Below are positions 1-12,542 of a DNA stretch of 64,000 nt, one piece after another (position 1 is the stretch's first letter; each line of letters begins with the position of its first letter). The translations under genes and the position numbers were made by a program. The notes beneath the pieces are model-generated. The model did no database searches and was not told the origin of the DNA. It saw only the letters and a list, made by a program, of their open reading frames with translations. Source of the stretch: Ashinkailepas kermadecensis (taxonomy: Eukaryota > Arthropoda > Thecostraca > Neolepadidae); the NCBI GenBank assembly GCA_034440615.1, contig JAOTOM010005094.1:202001-266000 (forward strand), read 5' to 3'.

Positions 1-439
1 ACCAGGAGATGGCCGGTACATACCAACCGGCTGAGACGGACACCTACACCAGGAGATGGCCGGTACATACAAACCGGCTGAGACGGACACCTACACCAGG
101 AGATGGCCCGTACATACCAACCGGCTGAGACGGACACCTACACCAGGAGACGACCAGTGCCGCTTGCCAAATAATACCGACTCGAAGATAACGGACACTA
201 ACACCAGGAGATGGATGGTACCGACACCAGGATGCTATGATACTGACACCATGGGATACCGAAATCAGCACCAGGAGACCACCGGTACCAGCCTCGGACG
301 ATCGATACCTACAGCAGGAGATGAACTGTACCCACAACAGACGACTGACACCTCGATGGCCGGCAGTCACTAGGAGACAATGGGTTATAGCCACCATACC
401 ACCGGCACAGTCGTTAGGAGACCACCGGAATAATCACCA
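1..439. repeat. Minisatellite, 47-bp unit grading into degenerate copies
   Basis: Near-perfect 47-bp units begin at 1, 48 and 95. A degenerate fourth starts at 142, each opening with ACCAGGAGAT or a close variant. From about 175 the sequence keeps the ACCAGGAGA word and CGGTACA-type cores but loses regular length, as if it were the decayed edge of the larger array to the right. Open frames here are by-products of the repeat and show no protein-like composition. Confidence 0.9.
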
Positions 440-2385
440 GGAGACCACCGGTACAGCCACCATACCATCGGTATAGTCACCAGGCCACAGGTACAGTTAC
501 CAGGAGACCACGGGCACAGTCACCAGACCACCGGTACAGTCACCAGAAGACCACCGCGCAGTCACCAGACCATGAATACAGTCATAAGGAGACTACCGGC
601 ACAGTCACTAGGAGACCACCGGTACAGTCACCAGACCACCGGTACAGTCACCTTACCACCGGTACAGTCAACTGAAGACCACCGGTACAGTCAACTTACC
701 ACCGGTACAGTCACCAAACCACCGGTACAGTCACCTGAAGACCACCGGTACAGTTACCAGGCCACCGGTATAGTTACAAGACCACCGGTACAGTCACCAG
801 GCCACCGGTGTAGTTACAAGACCACCGGTACAGTCACCAGGTCAGCGGTGCAGTTACAAGACCACCGGTACAGTCACCAGGCCACCGGTGCAGTTACAAG
901 ACCACCGGTACAGTCACCAGGTCAGCGGTGCAGTTACAAGACCACCGGTACAGTCACCAGGCCACCGGTGCAGTTACAAGACCACCGGTACAGTCACCAG
1001 GCCACCGGTGCAATTACAAGACCACCGGTACAGTCACCTGAAGACCACCGGTACAGTCACCAGGCCACCGGTGCAGTTACAAGACCACCGGTACAGTCAC
1101 CAGGTCAGCGGTGCAGTTACAAGACCACCGGTACAGTCACCAGGCCACCGGTGCAATTACAAGACCACCGGTACAGTCACCTGAAGACCACCGGTACAGT
1201 CACCAGGTCAGCGGTGCAGTTACAAGACCACCGGTACAGTCACCAGGCCACCGGTATAGTTACAAGACCACCGGTACAGTCACCAGGCCACCGGTGTAGT
1301 TACAAGACCACCGGTACAGTCACCAGGCCACCGGTATAGTTACAAGACCACCGATACAGTCACCAGGCCACCGGTGCAGTTACAAGACCACCGGTACAGA
1401 CACCAGGTCAGCGGTGCAGTTACAAGACCACCGGTACAGTCACCAGGCCACCGGTGCAGTTACAAGACCACCGGTACAGTCACCAGGCCACCGGTGCAGT
1501 TACAAGACCACCGGTACAGTCACCAGGTCAGCGGTGCAGTTACAAGGCCACCGGTACAGTCACCAGGCCACCGGTGTATTTACAAGACCACCGGTACAGT
1601 CACCAGGCCACCGGTATAGTTACAAGACCACCGATACAGTCACCAGGCCACCGGTGCAGTTACAAGACCACCGGTACAGACACCAGGTCAGCGGTGCAGT
1701 TACAAGACCACCGGTACAGTCACCAGGCCACCGGTGCAGTTACAAGACCACCGGTACAGTCACCAGGCCACCGGTGCAGTTACAAGACCACCGGTACAGT
1801 CACCAGGTCAGCGGTGCAGTTACAAGACCACCGGTACAGTCACCAGGCCACCGGTGCAATTACAAGACCACCGGTACAGTCACCAGGCCACCGGTATAGT
1901 TACAAGACCACCGGTACAGTCACCAGGCCACCGGTGCAATTACAAGACCACCGGTACAGTCACCAGGTCAGCGGTGCAGTTACAAGACCACCGGTACAGT
2001 CACCAGGCCACCGGTGTAGTTACAAGACCACCGGTACAGTCACCAGGCCACCGGTGTAGTTACAAGACCACCGGTACAGTCACAAGGTCAGAGGTGCAGT
2101 TACAAGACCACCGGTACAGTCACCAGGCCACCGGTGCAGTTACAAGACCACCGGTACAGTCACCAGGTCAGCGGTGCAGTTACAAGACCACCGGTACAGT
2201 CACCAGGCCACCGGTGCATTTACAAGACCACCGGTACAGTCACCAGGCCACCGGTGCAGTTACAAGACCACCGGTACAGTCACCAGGCCACCGGTGCAGT
2301 TACAAGACCACCGGTACAGTCACCAGGCCACCGGTGCAGTTACAAAACCACCGGTACAGTCACCAGACCACCTGTGCCAACTGCC
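440..2385. repeat. Large minisatellite, 40-bp unit made of two 20-bp halves
   Basis: About 48 tandem 40-bp units. Each has two related 20-bp halves, one reading ACCACCGGTACAGTCACCAG and the other with the core CCACCGGTGCAGTTACAAGA. Variants (GGTCAGCGG in place of GGCCACCGG, GTATAG for GTGCAG, occasional CTGAAG inserts) recur in patterned order, which suggests spread by unequal exchange. Because 40 is not a multiple of three, all three plus-strand frames stay open for long runs, giving spurious 100-255-residue frames. The array fades into unique sequence near 2385. Confidence 0.95.
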
Positions 2386-2630
2386 CGGACCGCCCAAACG
2401 GCGCCACCACCCTGTTTTCATCGTCACCAGAAGTGTTCCGCAGAATAGAGGAGAATGAGGCGTCGCTTGCTGCATCGATCGTGTGTACAGCTGACGTATG
2501 AGCGGAGCGATGATAATTTCCGAGTCGATCAGGAAGTACTGAGCAGGACAGGTCAGGTGGTAATGGGTCAGGTGGTAATGGGCAGCGATGTCTGCTGAGC
2601 TGCGACGGACTGACAGCAGAGACATCGCCA
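2386..2630. other. Short unique spacer between arrays
   Basis: I see no gene or RNA here. A short doublet (GGTCAGGTGGTAATGG, near 2552-2582) is the only internal repeat. Confidence 0.5.
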
Positions 2631-2990
2631 TGACAGACAAGCTAGCGCAGCTGCCGCATATGGGTGGATCATCGCTGCACATACCACCAATTACGTACCG
2701 GATATGACAGACAAGCTAGCGCAGCTGCCGCATATGGGTGGATCATCGCTGCACATATGGGTGGATCATCGCTGCACATACCACCAATTACGTACCGGAT
2801 ATGGGTGGATCATCGCTGCACATACCACCAATTACGTACCGGATATGGGTGGATCATCGCTGCACATACCACCAATTACGTACCGAATATGGGTGGATCA
2901 TCGCTGCACATACCACCAATTACGTACCGGATATGGGTGGATCATCGCTGCACATACCACCAATTACGTACCGGATATGACAGCAGCTAC
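2631..2990. repeat. Minisatellite, 44-bp unit
   Basis: About seven copies of a 44-bp unit containing GGGTGGATCATCGCTGCACA and ACCACCAATTACGTACCGG. The left end holds two longer units that also carry GACAGACAAGCTAGCGCAGC (near 2631 and 2706), so the array probably grew from a composite unit. Open frames through it are not credible proteins. Confidence 0.92.
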
Positions 2991-4144
2991 GAACCGTTAG
3001 GTACTGAGTAGTAGGACTTATGAATTTACCTAGGAAACAGGGGTGTCATTTTGCATGCTTTCACATGGAAGCTGCCCCTCCTATGTAAGCTTGCCTCCAA
3101 TAGTCGGGCCCTATTCCCCTAATGTTATCAGGCTTCTCGCCGAAGAATCACAAAAGCAATTCCTATTCATACCCAAACGTGCGGCATACCTGTAAATTGA
3201 GCAGCACACACAACCCCTTTGGAAAAGCGCCGCGTCAGTTTCAGGAAATCTTCGGGAATTCTTGAACAGGCGGAAAATAATTGCACATACACAGTCGCTC
3301 CTCACCCGCACCGTCAAACTGTCATAATATGACATCACTATCGGGAAATAACATTAATTTCCTCACAGAGTCCAAACAGAAGAGAAGAACATACAAAACG
3401 TGGTTAGGAAGACCATAAAAAGCACACCGCATGCAATGATGCATGGTTGGCTGCTACATCTAATTAGGTACTAAAATCAGGTGTGCACGGCGGTCAGCTG
3501 GTGTTTGACGGAGACAAGCTGCACGGCGCCAGTGAACAATGGCTGCCAGCGGGACGCGTATTTACAACAGTCGGGGTTCACGATCCACCACTGTCCGATG
3601 ATATGAGGAGAGAAAAACGCGCCGCTTTCAGACGCCATTTTTCGCAATATGATCGGAGTGAAAACAAAACGCTGCGTTCTGTTCTGCCGCCGATCTGCGT
3701 TGGTGCCCACGCCAATTTCAATTGGGCTCAACTGGTGACAGCTTGTCGTGGCCAAAGAGAAGAGCTGTCCTTGCGCCGGCGGTGGCTGCCTCTGTGTGCA
3801 CTGGCGGCGCTGTGCAGCAGTGTTCCTCAGCCAGCTACGACAGCGCATCGCTCATGACCTACCGAGCACAGGCATGCCAGAATTGCGCCTATCTCGTGGC
3901 CCATTTACCGATAATGCCACCGCGTTCGTCATCGCGCACACCCGCACCTGGTCTCTGAGCACAGGCGTCGGCGCTGAAGAAAGCCTGGCAGCCACCGTCA
4001 CCCGACGGAGGCCACCCCGGCACACTTCTCCCCAGGCACGCAGTTGTCCGTTCTCCCAAGTATTGTTCTTCATCCCAAGGCATTACTTCCCCAAGGTATG
4101 GATTTGTGCGCTCTCCCAGGTACCGTTCTTCATCCCAAGGCATT
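2991..4144. other. Unique DNA; unsupported open frames around 3.48-3.86 kb
   Basis: From 3000 to 3480 the sequence is AT-leaning and shows nothing. From 3480 to 4060 it is GC-richer, with overlapping open frames on both strands of about 120 codons. The minus frame has an ATG in fair context near 3636 and ends at 3477. I recognise no domain in either frame and found no splice sites that make one strand more convincing. This could be a 5' exon or CpG-rich unique DNA. I do not call a gene. Confidence 0.3.
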
Positions 4145-4310
4145 GAACAATTGGACATTGAACAATCACATTTCATCACATTTCTTATTGAACTTTCTGA
4201 TTTGTGAATGCAAGATGTAGTATTAGTTCGACTTTAAAAAATAATCATCGTATCAGGAATGTCACAGTAATCAAAGTGTTAGCTTTCCATGCTTCCCATG
4301 CACGGAGTTG
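4145..4310 (+). repeat. Dispersed repeat, left copy
   Basis: About 165 bp, opening ATTGAACAATCACATTT and containing TGATTTGTG, a TATTAGTTC motif, AATAATCAT and AATCAAAGT in order. It matches the segment at 9302-9470 in the same orientation with modest divergence. I saw no terminal repeats or target duplication, so the class is unknown. Confidence 0.7.
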
Positions 4311-4524
4311 TAAGTTATCCTGTGGTGTCTGTGCAATTAATGCTGCTTGTTTGCAAGACAAATTTCCCAGCATTAGAGCTTAGAGCCGCAGACTCTGCCA
4401 CAACTAGCGATCTGGGAATGATACTGCAGATGCAACATACACAATGTTGATTATAGAGTGTCAAACATTCTGATTGCCTTAAATATGCATTAAAAGAAAT
4501 CATCTCTTGCCTGTGCACATCATG

Positions 4525-5565
4525 CTACCTTCCCAGTGCAGGGACGTGTTGCTACCTTCGCGGCGCAAGGAAGTGTTGCTACCTTTCCCAGTGCAGGGAA
4601 GTGTTGTTACCTTTCCCAGTGCAGGGAACCTTGCTATCCTCCCAGCGCAAGGAAGTGTTGCTACCTTTCCCAGTGCAGGGAAGTGTTGCTACCTTTTCCA
4701 GTCCAGGGAATTGTTGCTACCTTTCCCAATACAGGGAAATGTTACCTTTCCCAGTGCAGGGAAAGGTGCACCATTATTGCCGCCTATCCCGGTGCAGGGA
4801 GTTGCATATATCCCGGGACCGGGATGCATATATCCCGGTGCAGGGAATTGTTGCTACCTTTCCCAGTACAGGGAAGTGTTGCAACCATCCCAGTGCAGGT
4901 AAGTGTTGCTACCTTTCCCAGTGCAGGGAAGCGCTGCTACCTTTCCCGGTGCAGGAAGTTGTTGCTACCTTCCCAGTGCAGGAAGTTGTTGTTACCTGTC
5001 ACAATGCAGGGAAGTGTTGCTACCTTTCGCGGTGCAGGGAATTGTTACCTTTCCCAGTGCAGGGAATTGTTGCTACCTTTCACAATGCATGGAATTGTTG
5101 CTACCTTTTCCAGTGCAGGGAAGTGTTGCTACCTTTCCCACTGCATGGAAGTGTTGCTACCTTTCCCGGGGCAGGAAGTTGCTGCTACCTTTCACAGCTT
5201 GCTACCTTTCTCAGTGCAGGGAATTGTTGCTACCTTTCCCAGTGCAAGGAATTGTTGCTACCTTCCCAGTGCCAGAGAGGTGTTGCTACCTTCCCAGTGC
5301 AGGTAAGTGTTGCTACTTTCCCAGTGCAGGGAATTGTTGTTGCCTTTCCCAGTGCAGGGAACCTTGCTACCTTCCCAGTACAGGGAAGTGTTCCTACCTT
5401 TCCCAGCGCATGAAATTATTGTTGCCTTTCCCAATGCAGGGAATTGTTGCCTTTCCCAGTGCTGGGAATTGTTGCTACCTTGCCCAATGCAGGGAATTGT
5501 AGTTACCATTCCCAGTGCAGGGAATTGTTACTACTTTTTCCAATGCAGAGAATTGTTGCGACACC
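4525..5565. repeat. Minisatellite, about 28-bp unit
   Basis: Roughly 37 copies of a unit reading TTCCCAGTGCAGGGAA followed by KTGTTGCTACCT. Lengths vary between about 22 and 30 bp because of small deletions. Each unit holds a partly self-complementary core (TTCCC...GGGAA), so single strands could form small hairpins along the whole array. The reading frames (up to 270 codons) are repeat artefacts rich in Cys, Tyr, Leu and Pro. Confidence 0.93.
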
Positions 5566-6574
5566 ATGCACCAAGCGTTTCCAAAATGAGAGTACCAGCA
5601 ACATGAAGAACAGCGTGTTGCATGCGGCGAGATTGCACGGTTGACACTCTATATTCTTGAGCTTACTGGTCGAACTGACGCTAGCCTGAAAGCTAACTTT
5701 CAAAGATAACAAAATCGAGCATATTCACGCGTAATCGTTACCCGTGTAGAAGCAATAATAGCATATAAGTAAAATCACACCAACCATTAGCCATTTGTAG
5801 TTCATAAGTGCAGTTAATTGCCGGTAGTTAGCGGTGACGGCGAAAAGCGGCATGACATGCTCCCCTTCATAACGACAAAGGTCAGTGTCCTCACATGATA
5901 TCCAAAAACGCATTGCATCATCAGGTGGGCAAAGGATGTCCCATCATCGATGTCAGGCGGCGTTTTTGTCTGTAGTCGCGAAAAGAACCTTAAAGGCGCT
6001 GCATCATACACCTGCACTGACGGGGGCTGCGACCTAAATATGTCTTGCCGTTCAGTTTCTCGCCATGGTAGAATCCCTCCAAAGACCAATTTTAGAACAG
6101 CTGTTGCATGTACGACTATCTTCAACGGCTGACCTACTGCCTCGAATCTGATTTCCAAACACCATTTAACATGTGTGTCCGCAACAGTCGACAAGCGTCT
6201 CACATAAACACCTAAGGTGTAACGATCGCGTCGAGTTCAATTTATCGACTCGCTGCGCGCCGCAAAGCTCTTCCATCTAACCGACGCTAAGATAACAAGA
6301 TGGAACTTCCCTGACATCGCAGAGCAATGTCTGGCATTTTCCCTGAGGGCCATCCACTCTGTGAATTAGGAGCAATCAAATGTCAAGATAGAATCCCTGT
6401 AGGCTTTAAGTTGTCAACTTTCAACCGACTGCGCCTGAACTAATGGAGTGATGGATCAAGTAATGTGCTTCAGTAATGGCCTGAGAAGTCAGAAGATTGT
6501 GCTGCCTCGGGCGAAGCGCACATTGCAGGCGATGGGAGGTGAGCTTTTCCACCCTGCGAGGAGGTCAGGGAGAA
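5566..6574. other. Unique stretch without supported features
   Basis: Mixed-composition DNA. The longest frame is about 129 codons on the minus strand (5814-6203) and has no recognised motif or supporting splice sites. I see no RNA gene or mobile element. Confidence 0.4.
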
Positions 6575-6750
6575 GTACCGTACCAACTGCAGGCTTTGCA
6601 CTCGGCCGGCATTCCGATCCGTTCACATTCCCGACCATTAGGAAAAATGGTCCACAGAATCAACTGCAGACTTTGCACTCGGTCGACATTCCGATCCGTT
6701 CACATTCCCGACCATTAGGAAAAATGGTCCACAGAATCAACTGCAGGCTG
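6575..6750. repeat. Two-copy 77-bp tandem duplication
   Basis: The segment with ATTCCGATCCGTTCACATTC and the following AAAAATGGTCCACAGAATCA occurs at 6611 and again at 6688, a 77-bp period with few differences. It lies just left of the large array starting at 6871. Confidence 0.85.
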
Positions 6751-6870
6751 GTCATGATCGCTCGCCAACTTCAGCCATTTTCACAATGCTGTGCCAGCAA
6801 TCTTCTATCTATTTCACAGCGAGCTGCCCGCTGGTACACTCGACCGCGGCTCACATGATCAGTGGCGCAG

Positions 6871-7880
6871 CTCAGGCAGCAGGGAAGAGCGCATGTCCCG
6901 CTCCTGGACGGCAGCAGGGAAGAGCGCATGTCCCGCTCCTGGACGGCAGCAGGGAAGAGCGCATGTCCCGTTCCTGGACGGCAGCAGGGAAGAGCGCATG
7001 TCCCGCTCCTGGACGGCAGCAGGGAAGAGCGCATGTCCCGCTCCTGGACGGCAGCAGGGAAGAGCGCATGTCCCGCTCCTGGACGGCAGCAGGGAAGAGC
7101 GCATGTCCTGCTCCTGGACGGCAGCAGGGAAGAGCGCATGTCCCGCTCCTGGACGCTATTTGAGCAGGGAAAAGCGTATGTCCCGCTCCTGGACGGCAGC
7201 AGGGAAGAGCGCATGTCCCGCTCCTGGACGGCAGCAGGGAAGAGCGCATGTCCCGCTCCTGGACGGCAGCAGGGAAGAGCGCATGTCCCGCTCCTGGACG
7301 GCAGCAGGGAAGAGCACATGTCCCGCTCCTGGACGCTATTGTGTAGGGAAAAGCGCATGTCCCGCTCCTGGACGGCAGCAGGGAAGAGCGCATGTCCCGC
7401 TCCAGGACGCTATTGTGCAGGAAAGAGCGCATGTCCCGCTCCAGGACGCTATTGTACAGGGAAGAGCGCATGTCCCGCTCCTGGACGCTATTGTGCAGGG
7501 AAGAGCGCATGTCCCGCTCCTGGACGCTATTGTGCAGGGAAGAGCGCATGTCCCGCTCCTGGACGCTAGCAGGGAAGAGCGCATGTCCCGCTCCAGGACG
7601 CTATTGTGCAGGGAAGAGCGCATGTCCCGCTCCTGGACGCTATTGTGCAGGGAAGAGCACATGTCCCGCTCCTGGACGCTATTGTGCAGGGAAGAGCGCA
7701 TGTCCCGCTCCAGGACGCTATTGTGCAGGGAAGAGCGCATGTCCCGCTCCTGGACGCTATTGTGCAGGGAAGAGCACATGTCCCGCTCCTGGACGCTATT
7801 GTGCAGGGAAGAGCGCATGTCCCGCTCCTGGACGCTATTGTGCAGGGAAGAGCACATGTCCCGCTCCTGGACGCTATTGT
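6871..7880. repeat. Minisatellite with two unit lengths, 35 and 39 bp
   Basis: All units share AGGGAAGAGCGCATGTCCCG and CTCCTGGAC. To about 7330 the junction between units is GGCAGC (35-bp unit). After a mixed zone the junction becomes GCTATTGTGC (39-bp unit) until 7880. The switch divides the array into two homogenised domains. Frames of up to 374 codons exist on both strands but are repeat-derived. Confidence 0.95.
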
Positions 7881-9301
7881 ACTTTGCCATTGCCACGCCA
7901 TTGTGCTCTCATTGACTTCTAATCATCAGCAAATGTTGCTGCTTCCTTCATCATTAATTTGCACCTCCCTTTGAAAATATATAGGCACGCCCCATGCATA
8001 ATTAGTGTCGTGACAGCAGCAGTCGCCGACTGGTGTTGAACAATCTTTTTTTTTTACTTTGCAGCTTACACCCGACTGGAAGTTCAGCATGATTTATTTT
8101 CAGGAATTACTACCAAAGAAATACTTGTCAGAAGTCTCAATGTCTTAATCACAGCGTGACCTCAATGCCTTCACTTAAGCGCCATGTGCATTATGTAGGT
8201 TACGGACCTTCACCCGTCCAGTCTCGGGAATTGCCTGACCAATCGCCACAGCTGGCAATGACCACCGGAGGCTTGCTGGCAGACAGCAATGTGATTTCCT
8301 CCCCCCCCCCCCACAAAAAAAAAATCCTGGTGGGTGCTGATTACATGAATACGCTTTGTCATGACGTTGGACTCTTCAAGAAGTGGAATTAATGATATGA
8401 CAAACAATGCTGCTGAGTTTGGGGGTGGGGTGGATGTGCCTCGCAGTTTCCTTTAGCAGCTTGTGGGTGCACACATTTGGGTGCAAGTGCACCCACATAG
8501 CTATAAAGTTATACGCCTGCTGGCACACACGTCGATGAAGGCGCTGGTGCTGCATCCCGCTTCCGCGAATCGCTGACCGTTTCCCAGGTCCAAACACCAC
8601 CAATCTGACACTAGTCCCGGCCAGAGGGGCTTAAGGCTGACTCCACCGCATCGAACCGTGGAAAGCCGAAGATAGAGAAAATGACGTCACGCCTGCCATG
8701 TCGAACCCGATCGAGATGCCTCTTCAATCGTGGTGAACATTTTCACTCGAAATATTACCGATAGTCCATCACAGTTCGATGGAAATATTTCCTTCCTGAC
8801 CAGACAGTCCTGCATTGCTAACCTTCAGTAGAGATGCCGAGCAAACTTGAAACTTCTTTCTCACCTCAGAGCCTAACAAGTCATCCGGCTAAGCACTGGC
8901 GGGCTCAGTCGACTCTCAAAGGGGCGGGGACAAATCGTAGCCGGAAATTGGCCACTCAGGTGGGAGCTACGCAACCAGTGTAGTCAATAGCCCCAATAAC
9001 TAACTAACTTGGCCGCTCAGATCAATGTAGTTGGAAATGACGATGCAAATTTAACTTTTTCCTACCTATATTTCATGGCATGCGTCGTTCTCCTTTAATT
9101 AACTGCATGAAGTCAGAAACACGATCTAGTCTGCAATGCTTTGGCAGTTATTTCAAAATACTGCGTAATTTTGTTCTATATCGAATCGATAACGACGAGA
9201 TAGCGTCTACCGAAAGGTTGTTCATCTCAAAATATAAGCAAAGGTATGACACATTGTAAGCTTTATTGTCTCATTATTGCTAAGTCAACTTGTCATAATG
9301 A
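7881..9301. other. Unique AT-rich DNA
   Basis: No gene recognised. Homopolymers (C run followed by A run near 8300-8325; T run near 8045) are the only notable features. Short open frames lack motifs. Confidence 0.4.
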
Positions 9302-9470
9302 GCACATTGAACAATCACATTTCTTTTTGAACTTACTGATTTGTGGAGGCAAAATGCATTATGTATTAGTTCAACTTTAGGACAATGAAAAATAATCATT
9401 AAATCCGGAATGTCATAGGTAATCAAAGTTTTATCTGTTCATGCTGTGCTTCCATCTTTTTGGCACAGCT
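9302..9470 (+). repeat. Dispersed repeat, right copy
   Basis: Same-orientation partner of 4145-4310, beginning ACATTGAACAATCACATTTC and sharing the ordered motifs listed there. This copy continues into a short doublet (GCTTCCATCTTTTTGG, twice near 9450-9480) that is absent from the left copy. Confidence 0.7.
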
Positions 9471-11000
9471 TCCATCTTTTTGGTACAAATGGTAAAGATT
9501 CTCATTCAATTAAATGCACCTTTACAATGTGGTAATCATTGACTTTTATTTCTTCTAGCAGGCATCAGCAGCCTCAGCTGGAATTAGAGTGAAGATTGTG
9601 GGAGACCAGTACATGACGCATCACAAAGCACGATAGATCTACAACGAAGATGTTCCTAACACGCCGAAAACTGTGTGCAAGAAACTTAGATGTACATAAC
9701 TTCCAAAAATTCATGAAAGTATTTATATTTATGTAGGATGAGAATTACATATATTGGAAGTGCATGAATCCGTAAATACATATACAATTACCACAAATGG
9801 GTGCCACTAATTAAAAACATATCAAGCTCCGGCATGATTGGAGGGTGGACCAAGTTGGCACACTCAATTGGGGGCTGAACCATGGCACTGGCTAAACCCA
9901 AATGACTATCATCAAGACCACTTTGTAATGTGTGGTCATTGTCGGAAGGACTGACATGGAACTTCACAATTTTATATCAGGGCGTTTTTGTTATCGTCTT
10001 TTCTCATAATCAGGCAATTATATTGACCCTTTTCGGGATTCCTTAGGTGAACATTAACACTGTTTTGCATCGGAAAGAGGTCTAATAGCTATACCATGTC
10101 TGAAAGTACAAGTCTTAGCACCGGCTCTGTCATGGATATAGGTCTGGTATCGCATGGACTATGTCTAAGCACTGAGCACAGGCAAGACGTGTATGTATAA
10201 ATCTGCATCAATAGATCAATCATCGCATGAATAATCAACTCCCCAAACATCCACTCCCCAGGAATATTCCATGCCCTCATCCTTTCTCTTCGTCGGCCAG
10301 ACGAAGGCTTAGCAATATGTGTAAAAGCGGAGTTCAATATTCAAAAACCTTGCTAATAAATCGAGCGCCTAGTGCATTATTCCGATTCTTCGCTATTTTT
10401 GATGAGTGAAAAGTGAATCAAAGCCATTACATAATCCCTTCTTAGGTGCAATATTGTTTTGTTTTTTTAAGAAAGGGTTAACGACATGAGGTGGTTGGGG
10501 TGGTGGGTTGTTGGATGTGCCAAAATTCACGATCATATTTATAGGAAAAATTAAAAGTACCTGTTGTGTCTACACCATCAAGCTCATTTTTTCAGTTGAA
10601 CACAACAAATGTTCAATATGTGGCCATTTAAGTCAAAATTACGATGCGCTTTCACCGCCATTTGTCGACGCCTTCCTGTTCTTCTTCTCGTCACAGGAAA
10701 CAACTGGGGCATCCTATTTCTCCCTATGTATATAAATATTCTTCCCTATTTTTGTTATTCGTTTATTTGTTTTCAGTTGGTTTTAGTATGGTAGGTTATC
10801 TCCCGTGTACGTTGAATGTGAAAAACAATTCGATTTCTACCAGGTTCGAGCTATACCCAGAACTGTTATAATCTGCCACGAATTCGCCAAATATTTCCGC
10901 GCTGAATTTTACTTACATTACCGAAGCTTGTAAAAACGGAGCGGACTTAGCCGCTGAGCTTGGTTCTGATGATTTGTTCAGCTTGGTCGGAGGTTGTTTT
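9471..11000. other. AT-rich DNA without supported genes
   Basis: Low-GC sequence with only short unmotivated frames. No terminal repeats, tRNA boxes or transposon motifs were noticed. Confidence 0.35.
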
Positions 11001-11019
11001 TTTTTGCAACATAGCCAGA

Positions 11020-11425
11020 GGTACTGGCAAGGACGTGGGAACCAGAGGAGGTAGAGGGGCAGTGCACCCCCCCCCAACTTTGGAAGAGCTTAGCATTGGC
11101 CCTATGGCGTTGCATGGAAAGAATTGATTTCAAAACAGATCTTGCCGCTCCCCATGTTCGATACAATTGTGGTGTCACTGGGTTACTACCCAGTGACACC
11201 ATACCACCACCAAGCTTTTTGGCCCAAATACAGTCCGACGCCAGACATGCCGTATAATCTGGCTTGGATGTGATGATCAGGGCGGTTGATGGACCAAGAG
11301 AAGCTCTTATTAGGAACGAAGGGGGTAGAGGAACAACGGTCCCCAAATATGGACCAGCTTAACATTGGCCGTATGGGCGTCGCATGGTAACAAGCGACTT
11401 AAATCGCACCTTTGCCCCCTATAAA
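11020..11425. repeat. Diverged direct repeat pair, about 100 bp each
   Basis: The segment near 11040-11140 (GAGG-TAGAGG, a C run, then CAGCTTARCATTGGCC-type text and a CATGG motif) recurs near 11324-11420 with substitutions. The two are about 280 bp apart, same orientation, roughly two-thirds identical by eye. The hairpin at 11170-11201 lies between them. Family unknown. Confidence 0.5.
11170..11201. repeat. Perfect 14-bp hairpin with 4-nt loop
   Basis: TGGTGTCACTGGGT, loop TACT, then the exact reverse complement ACCCAGTGACACCA. It sits between the two diverged direct repeats and is unusually perfect for decayed surroundings. Confidence 0.85.
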
Positions 11426-12019
11426 AAAGCCTTGGGACAGTTCCTGCGCCACTGGAGATGCTATATGCAACAGAACAGTGTACCCTGGCCTTTGTAGGCA
11501 GTGTGTTGGTGAACATTTTTCATGTTGGTGTTGCTTGGCCTTAAAATTGGTTATTTTGGAAAGTCCATTGTGCAAGATAAAGCCTACATTTGATTCGTAT
11601 GTGTGTCCGCGTCCGTGTGTGAGTGTTTATATGTGTATAGGAGTACATATTATATATATATATACATATTTGTACTAGTTAGGATGGAATGACAAATTGA
11701 GAGAACACAGAGCAATGGGAGCATAGCTTTATTAACAACGTTTCGGCTCACGCCTTTCTCAAGCTAAGGACGATTTACAGGTATGGGAGTATTTAGCACT
11801 TGTCTTTTTCTTTTTTTCTTTTTTCCCCACTTCAAACACAGTTCACGAGACATAAATCATACAGCACTTCGCATGCTTTGACACCGAATGAACCAGATAG
11901 TGAAAAACAGTAAATTGGAAACGACCACATAAGTACGACAGTGATGTTTAACCTATCCTTTTTCAATATGTTCCACAATCAGTTCCGCTACAACAGTTGC
12001 AATTTTGAAACTACCAGAA

Positions 12020-12542
12020 ACACCATTGATATTCTCACGTGTGGCAATATACGCGGATTCCACCGTCTTCCGACACCTCTTTCAATGTCCACCACTAAGA
12101 ACAGATGCTCCTGTCCAATTTGGGAGATGGCCTTCTTCATCGGCATGCACCACCATATCATTATAAAGTCTATGGTATCTGAGGTCTGAACGATGTTCCC
12201 CAATTCTAGCCACTATTCCCTGCCCGTTTGCCCATAGTAGCCTTTTCCGCATCCTCCTGCGCAAGGAATTTTGTAGACTATGCTTTTTCGTTCACGTTGC
12301 GGACCCCTTTCTTGACTATGTCTGATTTTGACCCCTGCTGAGAGACTGATGTTAATTTTGTATTTTGTGAATCTGGAGATGGTGACTGCTGCCTGTGATT
12401 CCGGTACTGATATGCACCTTTTTGTCAAAACTCGTTGCTTGACCTTTTTCTTGCACATCACCTTTTCCGCTTTTTGGCGCAACTTCACCATCAGACCCTC
12501 TGGATATTTCAGCAACTTGAAAGACTCCTTGATGAAAGACAA
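12020..12542 (-). pseudogene. Penelope-like linker and GIY-YIG endonuclease domain
   Basis: A continuous frame from 12542 to 12213 ends with IVYKIPCAGGCGKGYYGQTGRE. This is the N-terminal GIY-YIG strand-turn-strand with the Cys pair and the Y...YxGQTxR signature. After a frame change the domain continues with RIGEHRSDLRYH, VVHADEEGHLP and ESAYIATRENIN, the last supplying the conserved Glu. GIY-YIG nucleases cut target DNA to prime reverse transcription. The domain is complete in order but interrupted by a stop after GRE and another before KRCRKTVESAYI. Confidence 0.85.

Noticed and set aside
572..2501. Long plus-strand open frames (up to 255 codons) that look like a Thr/Pro/Gln-rich repeat protein
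   Set aside because: All three frames are open because the 40-bp unit lacks stops. There is no start context, splice site or non-repeat coding end.
3477..3857. Host exon in the GC-richer segment
   Set aside because: Both strands have comparable open frames, no recognised domain and no convincing splice sites.
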